Source: Anaerolineales bacterium UBA5797 (GTDB lineage: Bacteria > Chloroflexota > Anaerolineae > Anaerolineales > Villigracilaceae). From it: a stretch of 40,743 nt of DNA. How positions within the stretch are numbered: position 1 is the first letter of the stretch; every line of letters begins with the position of its first letter. The stretch is from NCBI GenBank assembly GCA_002418205.1, contig DIDP01000077.1, positions 1 through 40,743 of the forward strand, written 5' to 3'. Positions 6,622 through 14,987 of the stretch are shown here, piece after piece. The translations under genes and the position numbers were made by a program. The notes under the pieces were generated by a model. The model saw only the letters and a program-made list of their open reading frames with translations, was not told where the DNA came from and did no database searches.

Positions 6622-8088
6622 TTATTGGCTCAAACTTTCCGGTCTGAAGCAGGGCTGGTAGTCGTATCCCAAAATCAAAAGGTATTGTGCGGTGCTGTTC
6701 TGCTCCGGTGAGGGGATCAGACTGCCCGGCTGCATGCCCATCACGTTCAGGATGGCATCGCTGATGGAGAGGTCCTGCGCCGGGGATTTGTCGATGAGGA
6801 CCGAGTAGGCGTAGTCCTGCCGGTCGGAGGGGACAATGCGCGTCTCGTAGCCCGCGTAGTTGAGACGCGTGGCCGCAAGCGTTTCGTAGCCGGGGATGGA
6901 CGTGCCGTTCATCACTTCGATGATGGTTGTTTGCTTCTGGACAACTTGTGCCGAAGGCGACAGGGCTTCGGTCAATAATTGTGCCAGCAGTTCCTGGTTG
7001 GGCGAGAGGACGTACGCGCCGCCGCTGGTGATCCACGAACTGACATAAGGCGGACGGATGTAGTAACTGCGGATATCGGCATTGGTCATCTTGGGCGCAT
7101 ACAGGGAAAGCTGCAGGAGGTCGGCAAGCCCCAGATCCGTTTCGACCGAGTCCTTTACATCGTTATATAACTCCGGGATGCGGGTGAGCGTCCCTGCACG
7201 CAGGGCTTGCGTGAAGATGGAGCGCAATACCTCCTGTTGACGGCGGCCGCGGTCGAAGTCGCTGGATTTTTGACGGGAGCGGGCATACCAGAGGGCGAGG
7301 TCGCCGTCCATGTGGATGACGCCGGGGTTGACCGTGTACAAATACCAGTTGGCTTCGATCTCCGGGTTGTACCCCGGATCGATCAACTTCCAATCCGTGT
7401 AGGAACACGAGACGGGCACATCCACGCCACCGAGGGTATCGATGATCTTGCGAAAGCCATCGAAATCCACCATGGCGGTATGGTCGATGCGGATGCCGAG
7501 GTTGTATTCGATGGTGTCCTTCAGGAGCCCCGGACCGCCGCCGGGGTAATCGCTGGAGATGCCGTGCTGGTAGGCGGTGTTGATGCGGTTGTTCTCCCAG
7601 CCGGGGATGGAGACCCATAGATCGCGCGGGATGGAGATCAGCGATACCTGTCCTTCGTGGGGACGAAGGATCGCGACGACCATCGTGTCCGTGCGGAAGG
7701 ATGCGCCTGAGCGTTTGTCGGAACCGATGAGCAGGAAGTTGACGGTTTCCTGCCCGTTGTTGAGCACCTGGCTTCCGGAGATATCGATGGTCGGTTGCGG
7801 CGCGACGGTGTTGATGAGGAGGTTCGGATCGAACGTCGGGATTTCGGTCTGCGCGGCAGCGGGCGCGGGGGGAGTCTCGCCTGATATAGCGGGATCAGTG
7901 ACCGGCTGGGAAAGAAGCGTGCCGGTCGGCGTCCAGGGAATGGGTTGAAAGGGAGTCGGGGTCGGTGAGGCGTTCGGTGCGGCGGTCACCAGTACGAAGG
8001 GCAGGCTCGATTGTTGGGCGGGTGCGTTGTTTCCACATCCGGCAAGGAGCAGCGCCGCGATGAGGAGTCTCCAATAAACGGATTTCAT
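6622..8088 (-). CDS. LytR-CpsA-Psr (LCP) family lipoprotein with LytR_C domain
   Basis: LCP proteins transfer undecaprenyl-linked glycopolymers to cell-wall peptidoglycan or other envelope acceptors. The chosen start gives 488 residues: a lipoprotein signal (lipobox LLAGC, Cys18), a Pro/Thr-rich linker, the LCP domain (about 110-330) and a C-terminal LytR_C domain (about 390-460, from TIIEVMNGT). LCP signatures are DTMVVAILRP, VSLISIPRDLWVSIPG and the Arg-rich block SSDFDRGRRQQEV, which supply the phosphate-binding Asp and Arg residues. The ATG at 8088 overlaps the stop of the LysM gene (ATGA). The open frame upstream is only a shadow of the LysM gene's repetitive linker. Third gene of the kinase-LysM-LCP operon. 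Confidence 0.9.
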   Translation of the reverse strand: MKSVYWRLLIAALLLAGCGNNAPAQQSSLPFVLVTAAPNASPTPTPFQPIPWTPTGTLLSQPVTDPAISGETPPAPAAAQTEIPTFDPNLLINTVAPQPTIDISGSQVLNNGQETVNFLLIGSDKRSGASFRTDTMVVAILRPHEGQVSLISIPRDLWVSIPGWENNRINTAYQHGISSDYPGGGPGLLKDTIEYNLGIRIDHTAMVDFDGFRKIIDTLGGVDVPVSCSYTDWKLIDPGYNPEIEANWYLYTVNPGVIHMDGDLALWYARSRQKSSDFDRGRRQQEVLRSIFTQALRAGTLTRIPELYNDVKDSVETDLGLADLLQLSLYAPKMTNADIRSYYIRPPYVSSWITSGGAYVLSPNQELLAQLLTEALSPSAQVVQKQTTIIEVMNGTSIPGYETLAATRLNYAGYETRIVPSDRQDYAYSVLIDKSPAQDLSISDAILNVMGMQPGSLIPSPEQNSTAQYLLILGYDYQPCFRPESLSQ

Positions 8089-8909
8089 GGCGTAGAGTTT
8101 TGCGTTGGGAAACTTGTGAGTGTGGCTGTCTGGATAAAGGTTGAAGTCGGTGACGGGATCGTCGTGTTTGTGGGAACAGGCGAGGATGTCACAACGAACG
8201 TGGATGTAAGACTCGGCGTGAGGGTGGGCGTAGAGGTCCGCGTGGGCGTGGAGAAGTTGAACGTGCTGGTGGGCAGGATGGTGGGCGTGCGCGTGGGAAC
8301 GTTGGGAACCCAAAGCACCTGCCCGACGAAGATCGTTGTGGATGAGCCCATGCAGTTCCCGGTTTGCAGTTGTGGATAGGTGATGCCGTAGGAGAGGGCG
8401 ATGCGGTAAAGGTTTTCACCCGGTTGGACCACATGTCTCTTCACCCAGCCTGCGGGCGGACTGCATTGCACCACCACCGCAGTCGGTCCCGGCGGCACGT
8501 ACAGGATGGAACCCGGCGTGGGATTCACATAATTGAGGCAGTTGTTCGCGTTCAGGTTTTCGACGGTGGTGTTGTATCTCTGTGCGATGGAATACAGCGT
8601 ATCGTTTGCGCCGACGACGATGCCGAACCATCCGTTGGGGACCGGGCAGGATGTGGTCGGCAGTGAAGTTATGTTTGGAATCGAGGTTGGCGTATCGGGG
8701 ATCGCGGTCGCGGTTTCGGTCGGGATGAGCGTGGGGGTCGCGGGGAGAGGCGAGGCGAACTCAACGGCGAACGTCGTTGGGATGGGAGACGGAGTCGGCG
8801 GTGGCGGGGTCGAGGTCTCCGCCAGTGAGAGCGAGATGCCCCCGATCACCAGCAGGAGCGAGATGACGGCAATGATAACGCCCCCGCCCATTTGACGTAA
8901 CGCCTTCAT
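8085..8909 (-). CDS. membrane-anchored protein with two LysM domains
   Basis: The 274-residue protein has an N-terminal signal anchor (about 11-30), a Pro/Thr linker, and two LysM modules: about 98-142 (GANDTLYSIAQRYNTTVENL) and about 160-206 (QPGENLYRIALSYGITYPQL), each ending in an ILYVPP/VLWVPN motif. A long Thr/Ser/Pro tail follows. LysM modules bind N-acetylglucosamine polymers such as peptidoglycan. Two extra cysteines per module resemble disulfide-linked LysM variants. It starts 3 nt after the histidine-kinase gene and overlaps the LCP start, so the three are co-expressed. A structural or wall-tethering role is likely; no catalytic domain is seen. Confidence 0.85.
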   Translation of the reverse strand: MKALRQMGGGVIIAVISLLLVIGGISLSLAETSTPPPPTPSPIPTTFAVEFASPLPATPTLIPTETATAIPDTPTSIPNITSLPTTSCPVPNGWFGIVVGANDTLYSIAQRYNTTVENLNANNCLNYVNPTPGSILYVPPGPTAVVVQCSPPAGWVKRHVVQPGENLYRIALSYGITYPQLQTGNCMGSSTTIFVGQVLWVPNVPTRTPTILPTSTFNFSTPTRTSTPTLTPSLTSTFVVTSSPVPTNTTIPSPTSTFIQTATLTSFPTQNSTP

Positions 8910-8912
8910 CCT

Positions 8913-11240
8913 CTAGTTCTCCGCGGCGTCTCTGGCGATGGGCAGCAATACGCTGAACGTCGAGCCGACGCCTGCCTCGGTCTCGACCCAGATGCGTCCC
9001 TTTTGCGCTTCGGTGAGGGTCTTTGCGATGGAAAGCCCGACGCCCGTATCGCCCACGCCCTGGATGAGCACGTTATCCGCCCGGTACAAACGGGTGAACA
9101 CGCGCGGCATATCCTCCACCGGGATGCCTCCGCCGGAATCCGTGACTTGCAGCATGACGTATTCCTCGCCCGCCTCCGTTTTCATCTGGACGCGCAGATG
9201 CACGTTCCCCTCCACAGGGGAGGCTGCTCCCGCGTTCTGGAGGAGGTGGATCAAAATCTGCTGCAGGGCTTCGCGGTCGGCATGGATGGGTGACATGCTC
9301 TTCGGCAGGTCGAGGTGCATGGTGATGTTCTTTTCGCGCACCTGACTGCTTGTATAGGACATGGCGTTGTCGATGATCAGGTTCATGTCCACAGGTTCGG
9401 GTTTGAGTTCGTTGAGTCCCGTTTCGAGCGTGGTGACCTGGATCATGTCGTTGATCAAATTATCGATGCGTTCGGTGGACGACTTGATGCGTTCCACGAA
9501 CTTGCGTTGCAGTGCGCCGAGGATCCCCACCGATTCGCCGAGCAGCAGGTCGGTGTATCCCACGATGGACGACATCGGCTGTCGCAGTTCCTGCGCGATG
9601 GATGCAACCACTTCCGCCTGTTCCTTCGAGCGCGCAACGGTATTGCCTTTTTCGGCTTCGATGATGCGCATGTTCGCTTCTGCAAGCTGGTTTTGCAGAC
9701 GCGCCACCTCTTCGAGCGTCATGCGCAATTCTCCTTCGATCTGGGTCAAGTCCCTGCCGCCTTTGATTCCTTTTGAGGCGCGCAGGTTTTCATTCTCCGC
9801 CTTTAGCTTCTCGATAACCTTCTGAGACTCTTCCTGCATTTGCGTCAGCGCCGCGAGGTTTTCAGCCTGGGCGAGTCCCTCCCGCGCGTCGGCTTTGACC
9901 GCGTCCATTTGCTTGACGAGGTCGTTGTTCTGTCGTTCGAGATCGGCGATCCGCGTCTCGGCAACCTCGAGCGTCTGTTTCGTCTGCTCTGCCTTGCTCT
10001 CGAGCGCATTCATTTTTTGTCCGCGCTGGATGATGGGGACGAGTGATAACGCAATGTTGGCGAGGAACGCCTGATCCTCCGCGCTCCACAACCGGTTGGA
10101 ATACGGCGATAGGACCAGGATGCCACCGATCGGATCCTTCTCAGGTGTGACGATGGGTACGCTCATCAGGTGGCCGGGGCTGGCCAGACCGAGAAGGTCG
10201 CTGAGACCTTTGATATCGGCAGAGGTGCTGCTCGATGGCAGCCGCAGCGGACGCCCGCGCTGGATCGAGTTCGTCAGCATGGGGATCATGGTCTTGTTCA
10301 TGCTCCCGCCCTCGAGACCCTCTTCACGGATCAGATCATAGCCGCTGGCGATCTGCATCTGGCTGTTGTTGTCCGTGAGATAGATCAAGAATGCGAGGTC
10401 GGCAAGCAGGGCTTGCGCAATGGCACGCGTGATCGCCTGACTCACCTTGTCCGCGGTGGATTCGGCGGCAAGCGTCAGCAACGCATGGAAGGTTTTCGGG
10501 TCCGTGCTATAGCGTCTGCGTTCCTCGGTCGGTGCGATGGGTTTGATGGTGGTGGGCGTGCGTGCCGGCGCGGGGAAGCGTTGCGGCAGGGTCATCAAAA
10601 GCGGATACGCCGCCATGTACGCGATGCGCACCGCGCCGGGAAAGTTCCCATCCACTCTGCCCAGGATCATGTGAAGCAGGTGCCCGGCAAAGGCAAGCAG
10701 GAATACCGCCATGCCGTTCCCCCAGCCATTCGGACGGCGGATCAATAACAGGAACAATCCGAACACCGCCATGCCGATGCTTCCCAGCTGCCATAGTCCT
10801 TCGGTTGTGGTCAGGTTGTAGGGGGTGAGCGGCTCCTGTGAGTAGGCGATCAGGCTCAATGCAAACGCCGCGGCGACCAGCAAACTTAACAGCGTAGCCG
10901 CGGCATCCGAAGCGCGGCTGGGCTCGGGGAACGTCCAAAGCCAGATCATCCAGATCAGGGAAAAGAGGGTCAGCGCCCGGTCAATGGGCGGCAGGAAAAG
11001 CGGCAGGTTGATGATCCCCTGATTCCCGATCGCGGTCAGACCGAAAAGGATGAATTGTGCAAATAAAAGAAATCCAAGCCCGAACACGGTGCGCCGCGCC
11101 TGGGGGAATCCGCTCGAACGCCAGTGAAAGAACGCGGATTGCAGCGCGCTGACGATGGAAAATACCAGTATTAGATGATAGATCAAGCTTCCCGAAGGCT
11201 CGGTAAGAAAATCAAAGACCTGATAAAGAGATGCGATCAT
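8913..11240 (-). CDS. membrane histidine-kinase-like protein, phospho-acceptor His replaced by Gln
   Basis: The 775-residue protein has about seven N-terminal membrane spans (20-215), a GAF-like domain (about 250-405), a long coiled coil (405-540), a HisKA-type dimerisation segment (540-608) and a HATPase domain (620-770). The ATP-binding boxes are complete: N box LLQNAGAAS (Asn669), G1 box DSGGGIP (Asp701) and G2 box GVGDTGVGLS. In the H box, where family members read SHELRTP, this protein reads AQELRQP, so the phospho-acceptor is Gln550 (codon CAG). It therefore probably cannot autophosphorylate by the usual route and may act as an ATP-dependent scaffold or partner of another kinase. First gene of the LysM-LCP operon, with no response regulator beside it. 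Confidence 0.88.
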   Translation of the reverse strand: MIASLYQVFDFLTEPSGSLIYHLILVFSIVSALQSAFFHWRSSGFPQARRTVFGLGFLLFAQFILFGLTAIGNQGIINLPLFLPPIDRALTLFSLIWMIWLWTFPEPSRASDAAATLLSLLVAAAFALSLIAYSQEPLTPYNLTTTEGLWQLGSIGMAVFGLFLLLIRRPNGWGNGMAVFLLAFAGHLLHMILGRVDGNFPGAVRIAYMAAYPLLMTLPQRFPAPARTPTTIKPIAPTEERRRYSTDPKTFHALLTLAAESTADKVSQAITRAIAQALLADLAFLIYLTDNNSQMQIASGYDLIREEGLEGGSMNKTMIPMLTNSIQRGRPLRLPSSSTSADIKGLSDLLGLASPGHLMSVPIVTPEKDPIGGILVLSPYSNRLWSAEDQAFLANIALSLVPIIQRGQKMNALESKAEQTKQTLEVAETRIADLERQNNDLVKQMDAVKADAREGLAQAENLAALTQMQEESQKVIEKLKAENENLRASKGIKGGRDLTQIEGELRMTLEEVARLQNQLAEANMRIIEAEKGNTVARSKEQAEVVASIAQELRQPMSSIVGYTDLLLGESVGILGALQRKFVERIKSSTERIDNLINDMIQVTTLETGLNELKPEPVDMNLIIDNAMSYTSSQVREKNITMHLDLPKSMSPIHADREALQQILIHLLQNAGAASPVEGNVHLRVQMKTEAGEEYVMLQVTDSGGGIPVEDMPRVFTRLYRADNVLIQGVGDTGVGLSIAKTLTEAQKGRIWVETEAGVGSTFSVLLPIARDAAEN

Positions 11241-11252
11241 GATGTGTCTGCG

Positions 11253-11258
11253 ATTATA
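11253..11258 (-). promoter_or_regulatory. -10 element for the kinase-LysM-LCP operon
   Basis: TATAAT on minus lies 12 nt before the ATG at 11240. The leader would be about 6 nt with no ribosome binding site. The -35 match is poor. Confidence 0.45.
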
Positions 11259-11332
11259 CTTCCACTTGTAGAATTATGTCTTTTGGGGCTCGTTACCTTT
11301 TCAAGACAAAAAATGAAGGGGAATGTTACTCA

Positions 11333-11360
11333 TTGGATTTCAATCTGCCTCCCGTATAAT
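11333..11360 (+). promoter_or_regulatory. promoter of the TPR gene, predicted leaderless
   Basis: TTGGAT (11333-11338), a 16-nt spacer and a perfect TATAAT (11355-11360) are followed by 7 nt and the ATG at 11368, placing the predicted start of transcription on the initiation codon. Confidence 0.65.
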
Positions 11361-11367
11361 ATGAGAC

Positions 11368-12750
11368 ATGCGTAACCCGCTTCGCGTTGCATCCGTTTTG
11401 TTCCTGATCTTCCTGGCAGTCTCCCTGCCGGTCGTTTGGTCGGGCTATTCCGAGTTGCGGCAGGCGCGGGATGTTTCCTCCTACGTTGAAGCGGCGGAGC
11501 ATTATCGAGCGGCGGCGCGGCGCATCCCCTGGCGGCCCGATCTCTACGAACTCGCGGGTCATGCTTATTATCACGCGGAGCAGTATGCGCTGGCAGATGC
11601 CGCCTATCAGAAGGCGTTTCGGCGCGGCGCGCTTTCCGCGGAAGGCTGGGTGGCGTGGGGTGATGTCAATTACCTGGATCAAAAACCGCAACGCGCCGCG
11701 GAACTCTGGGAGCAGGGACTGCACGAGCCAAATCCCTCCGAGAAACTCTATTCCCGCCTCGCCCAGACCTACCAGGAAAACAAACAATATTCCAAAGCCG
11801 CACAGTCTTTGCAGAACTACGTTCTCGTTCATGCGGACGATGCCCCCGCCCGTTACCGGCTGGGACTCCTGTTGACTCTTTCCGATCGGGATGCTGCCCT
11901 CTCCGAACTGATCAACGCCTCTCAACTGGACCCTCAGTTTGATCCCGCTGTGCAGACCCTGCGCACCGCCTTGAATCTGGCATCGTTAAACGACTCACCC
12001 TCGATGCGACTCGTCATTACCGGGCGCGGACTCGGTCTGGTGGAGGAGTGGGAGCTTGCCCGCGCGGCGTTCGAGGAAGCCGTCAAACTGGATGAGAACA
12101 ATGCCGAGGCGTGGGCATGGCTTGGCGAAGCGGAACAACATACGGCTGGGGATGAAGCGTTCCTCCACCTTGAAAAAGCCCTCGATTTGAATCCGGAGTC
12201 AGCCACTGTGCGCGGCTTGCGCGGACTGTACTTCCAGCGCGTGGGCAACAACCGCGCAGCGTTGGATGAATTTCAAGCCGCGGCAAGATCCGAGCCGGAG
12301 AATCCCGCCTGGATGGTCTCCATCGGCGAGTCTTATTCCAAGCTGGGAGATTTGATCCTGGCGTTGGAGGCATATCAATATGCGGTGACACTTGCGCCGG
12401 AACAGGCGGAGTATTACCGTCTGCTGGCAGGATACTGCGCCCAGAACAATATCAACATCCGGGATGTGGGCGTGCCCGCCGCGCAAAAAGCCGTGCAGTT
12501 GGCGCCGGAGGATCCGCTGGCGCTGGATGTGCTCGGTTGGCTGTTGCTGCTCGACGGCAGGCATTTCGAAGCCGAGCGGATCTTGCTGCAGGCTGTGGCG
12601 CTCGACCCGCAACTGGCATCCGCGCATTTTCATCTGGCGTTGTTGTATTTCCAAACGGATAATCGTGACTCAATGTATGCACAGTTGATCCAGGCGCGCG
12701 ATTTGGGGAGTGCGGAAGCAGGGAACTTGCTGGAACAGTATTTTCCATAA
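11368..12750 (+). CDS. membrane-anchored tetratricopeptide repeat (TPR) protein
   Basis: The 460-residue protein starts with a signal anchor (about 6-25), followed almost entirely by TPR units, 34-residue helical hairpins recognisable by patterns such as AWAWLGEAEQH, ALDLNPES, WMVSIGESYSKLGD and ALDVLGWLLLLDGR. At least nine units can be followed. TPR arrays are protein-binding scaffolds, here on the outer side of the membrane. It is divergent from the kinase-LysM-LCP operon with 127 bp between start codons, so both may share regulatory DNA and serve the envelope. The partner is unknown. The start is fixed by a leaderless-type promoter. Confidence 0.85.
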   Translation: MRNPLRVASVLFLIFLAVSLPVVWSGYSELRQARDVSSYVEAAEHYRAAARRIPWRPDLYELAGHAYYHAEQYALADAAYQKAFRRGALSAEGWVAWGDVNYLDQKPQRAAELWEQGLHEPNPSEKLYSRLAQTYQENKQYSKAAQSLQNYVLVHADDAPARYRLGLLLTLSDRDAALSELINASQLDPQFDPAVQTLRTALNLASLNDSPSMRLVITGRGLGLVEEWELARAAFEEAVKLDENNAEAWAWLGEAEQHTAGDEAFLHLEKALDLNPESATVRGLRGLYFQRVGNNRAALDEFQAAARSEPENPAWMVSIGESYSKLGDLILALEAYQYAVTLAPEQAEYYRLLAGYCAQNNINIRDVGVPAAQKAVQLAPEDPLALDVLGWLLLLDGRHFEAERILLQAVALDPQLASAHFHLALLYFQTDNRDSMYAQLIQARDLGSAEAGNLLEQYFP

Positions 12751-12760
12751 TCTTTATGTG

Positions 12761-12796
12761 CCGGGCGTAGTCGAAGCGGACGTGACCGGAATGACA
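12761..12796. repeat. fragment resembling a dispersed intergenic repeat
   Basis: The gap after the TPR gene contains CCGGGCGTAGTCGAAGC and, shortly after, GGAATGACA. The second motif recalls the ends of the other palindromic repeats in this window. It is a single fragment, so the assignment is tentative. Confidence 0.3.
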
Positions 12797-12859
12797 GCGG
12801 TGAAGCGGAATTGCTCTGCCGGATTGAAACTCTCCCCGCAGCAACGGACATAACTCTGA

Positions 12860-12865
12860 TAAAAT
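12860..12865 (+). promoter_or_regulatory. extended -10 of the 12872 lipoprotein, predicted leaderless
   Basis: TGATAAAAT forms an extended -10 (TG plus TAAAAT). Six nucleotides then lead to the ATG at 12872. No convincing -35 is seen, as is usual for extended -10 promoters. Confidence 0.5.
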
Positions 12866-12871
12866 CCCCGC

Positions 12872-13516
12872 ATGAAATTTACCAAAATCATCCCATTCGT
12901 TTTTGCTTTTATCCTTGCCTCCTGCCTGCCCGCTTCACCAGCGGCTCCCACTGTGCCCTCTGCAAATCCGGGTGATATCCTCTATCAGGATACCTTTGCG
13001 GAGAACACCTCCGGCTGGGACCGCGTCCTAAACGATGGCGGCATCATGGATTACGACAGCGGCGGGTTCCGGATCCTTGTGCGGGAACCGAAACTCAATT
13101 ACTGGTCCACGCCGGAGAAGGACTTCGGCGATGTGCGCGTCGAAGCGGATGTGACCAAATTGAACGGTCCGGATGAGAACCGCGCCGGTCTGATGTGCCG
13201 CTACCAGAACGGGAACTATTATTTCTTTGTCATCTCCAACGACGGTTATTACGCGGTCGGTAAATTCATCGGCGGGCAGGCTCTGTTGCTCGGACATGCC
13301 GAGATGCAATCCTCCGGGTTCATTCAACCGGAGGGCGTGAACCATCTGCGGGCGGACTGCGTTGGGAACGCGCTGGCGTTCTATGTGAATTTCAACCAGG
13401 TTGCGCTTGTGCAGGATGCCGATCTTGCGAAGGGTGATGTTGGCGTGCTGGCTGGTTCGTTCGATGAACCCGGCGTGGATATGCTGTTCCAGAATTTTGT
13501 GGTGATCCAGCCGTAA
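12872..13516 (+). CDS. lipoprotein with a concanavalin-like (LamG/DUF1080-type) beta-sandwich
   Basis: The 214-residue protein has a signal peptide with lipobox ILASC (Cys18), a short Pro/Ala/Thr linker, then a domain starting YQDTFAENTSGWD. The pattern continues with a strand ending GDVRVEADVTK, then RAGLMCRYQNGNYYFFVIS, and a final strand mentioning LAGSFDEPGVDMLFQNFVV. This matches family-16-like jelly rolls often found in Chloroflexota surface proteins. No catalytic acid pair of a glycosidase is obvious, so carbohydrate or protein binding is more likely than hydrolysis. The ligand cannot be named. It stands alone between repeat-containing gaps. Confidence 0.7.
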   Translation: MKFTKIIPFVFAFILASCLPASPAAPTVPSANPGDILYQDTFAENTSGWDRVLNDGGIMDYDSGGFRILVREPKLNYWSTPEKDFGDVRVEADVTKLNGPDENRAGLMCRYQNGNYYFFVISNDGYYAVGKFIGGQALLLGHAEMQSSGFIQPEGVNHLRADCVGNALAFYVNFNQVALVQDADLAKGDVGVLAGSFDEPGVDMLFQNFVVIQP

Positions 13517-13523
13517 ATGCCTT

Positions 13524-13640
13524 GTTGGTTGAGTAGGCGGTGCTCGTTCGCCGTATCGAAACCAACAATTGCCAAAACAATTCTGCTTACATAGTGGTTT
13601 CGATACGTCCCGCAAAGAACATGCCGGACTACTCAACCAC
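13524..13640. repeat. inverted pair of palindromic repeats, family 2 (GGTTGAGTAG...GTATCGAAACC)
   Basis: A copy at 13524-13566 (GTTGGTTGAGTAGGCGG ... CGTATCGAAACCAAC) faces an inverted copy at 13594-13640. The pair fills the gap between the lipoprotein and mtaB and could fold into a large cruciform or RNA hairpin. A third copy lies at 38593-38634. Confidence 0.85.
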
Positions 13641-13651
13641 CGCAATGATTT

Positions 13652-14923
13652 ATGAAGATCTACCTCGATACCATAGGTTGCAGACTCAATCAAAGCGAGA
13701 TCGAAACGATGGCGCGGCAGTTCCGTGCAGCGGGGCATGAGATCGTCGCAGTTCCTGATTCGGCGGATATGGCAGTGGTCAACACCTGCGCGGTCACATC
13801 CAACGCGGCAGCCGATTCGCGCGGGGTCATCCGCCGCATTGCCCGGGCGGGCGTGGAGGAGATCGTTGCGACCGGCTGCTGGACAACGCTCCAGCCTCGG
13901 AGAGCCCTCGACTTGCCGGGCGTCCGCCGCGTGGTAACGAACGACAGCAAGGATCACCTCGTCGAAGATATCCTTGACCTTCCAATTTACGATCTCGAAC
14001 CTCTAACCCGTGTTCCGCTGCCCGGCCTGCACCGCCGCACGCGCGCCTTCATCAAAGTACAGGACGGCTGCGAGAACCACTGCACGTTCTGCATCACGAC
14101 CGTGGCGCGCGGCGAAGGTCGCAGCCGCACAATTGCCGATGTCATCCTCGATATCCGGTCCGCGCTGGAGGGCGGCGCCAAGGAGATCGTGCTCACAGGC
14201 GTCCATCTTGGCTCATGGGGTTATGATTTTGATTCGCATCTGACCGAACTCATCAAAGCCATTCTTCGGGAGACCGACGTTCCTCGTCTGCGGCTTTCCT
14301 CCCTCGAACCCTGGGATTTGTCCGATGGATTCTTTTCGCTCTGGGATAATAAACGCCTCATGCCTCACCTGCACCTGCCTCTACAATCCGGGTGCGAATC
14401 CACGCTGAGGCGGATGGCGCGCAAGACCACTCCTGATTCCTTCCGCGCGCTGGTCTCTGCGGCGCGCACAGCGATCCCCGATGTGGCGATCACAACGGAT
14501 ATCATCGCAGGCTTCCCCGGCGAGACCGAGGATGAGTTTGCGGAGAGCCTGGATTTCGTGCGCGAGATGAATTTTGCAGGCGGGCACGTGTTTACGTATT
14601 CGCCGCGTCCTGGTACAGGGGCGGCAAGGATGAAGGGGCAGGTCAAGCCCGAGCTTAGAAAGAAGCGGAATCATGTCCTGCGCGACGCGCTGGAGGAATC
14701 GGCGAGATCCTATCGCCGGAAGTTCATCGGCAGGAAGATGTCTGTGTTGTGGGAATCCACTTCGGAGATGGGCGAATGGGGCTGGAAGATGGAAGGTTTG
14801 ACGGGAAACTATCTGCGTGTCAATGCGTTTGCACCGTCGCCGCGCTGGAACGAGATCGATCGGGTTGCGTTGGAGGACGTGGAAGACGACAGGATGAAAG
14901 GCGTAATCCTGAATAAGGGATAA
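13652..14923 (+). CDS. mtaB: tRNA 2-methylthio-N6-threonylcarbamoyladenosine synthase-type methylthiotransferase
   Basis: Radical-SAM methylthiotransferases insert a methylthio group into tRNA adenosine 37. The 423-residue protein has the N-terminal UPF0004 domain with its three cluster-binding cysteines (Cys10, Cys46, Cys76), then the radical SAM motif CENHCTFC (Cys140, Cys144, Cys147), and a C-terminal TRAM-like region (about 360-423). The opening MKIYLDTIGCRLNQSE and the PHLHLPLQSG block fit the MtaB branch (threonylcarbamoyl-adenosine substrate) better than MiaB, which usually begins with an extra segment and a longer TRAM. RimO is excluded by the same features. The ATG follows a repeat element and has a weak ribosome binding site. 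Confidence 0.88.
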   Translation: MKIYLDTIGCRLNQSEIETMARQFRAAGHEIVAVPDSADMAVVNTCAVTSNAAADSRGVIRRIARAGVEEIVATGCWTTLQPRRALDLPGVRRVVTNDSKDHLVEDILDLPIYDLEPLTRVPLPGLHRRTRAFIKVQDGCENHCTFCITTVARGEGRSRTIADVILDIRSALEGGAKEIVLTGVHLGSWGYDFDSHLTELIKAILRETDVPRLRLSSLEPWDLSDGFFSLWDNKRLMPHLHLPLQSGCESTLRRMARKTTPDSFRALVSAARTAIPDVAITTDIIAGFPGETEDEFAESLDFVREMNFAGGHVFTYSPRPGTGAARMKGQVKPELRKKRNHVLRDALEESARSYRRKFIGRKMSVLWESTSEMGEWGWKMEGLTGNYLRVNAFAPSPRWNEIDRVALEDVEDDRMKGVILNKG

Positions 14924-14931
14924 GTGTCACT

Positions 14932-14960
14932 TTGTGGAAATCGGGCGGGGGTTGTAAAAT
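14932..14960 (+). promoter_or_regulatory. promoter of folD
   Basis: TTGTGG (14932-14937) and TAAAAT (14955-14960) are 17 nt apart. A leader of about 20 nt contains the AAGGAG ribosome binding site at 14975-14980, 7 nt before the folD ATG. Confidence 0.6.
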
Positions 14961-14987
14961 GAAATATCTCGAAAAAGGAGAACACAA

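Noticed and set aside
8089..8313. In-frame N-terminal extension of the LCP gene rich in His, Ala and Pro
   Set aside because: It is the LysM gene's repetitive Thr/Pro linker read in another frame; the lipoprotein signal at 8088 and the ATGA overlap mark the true start.
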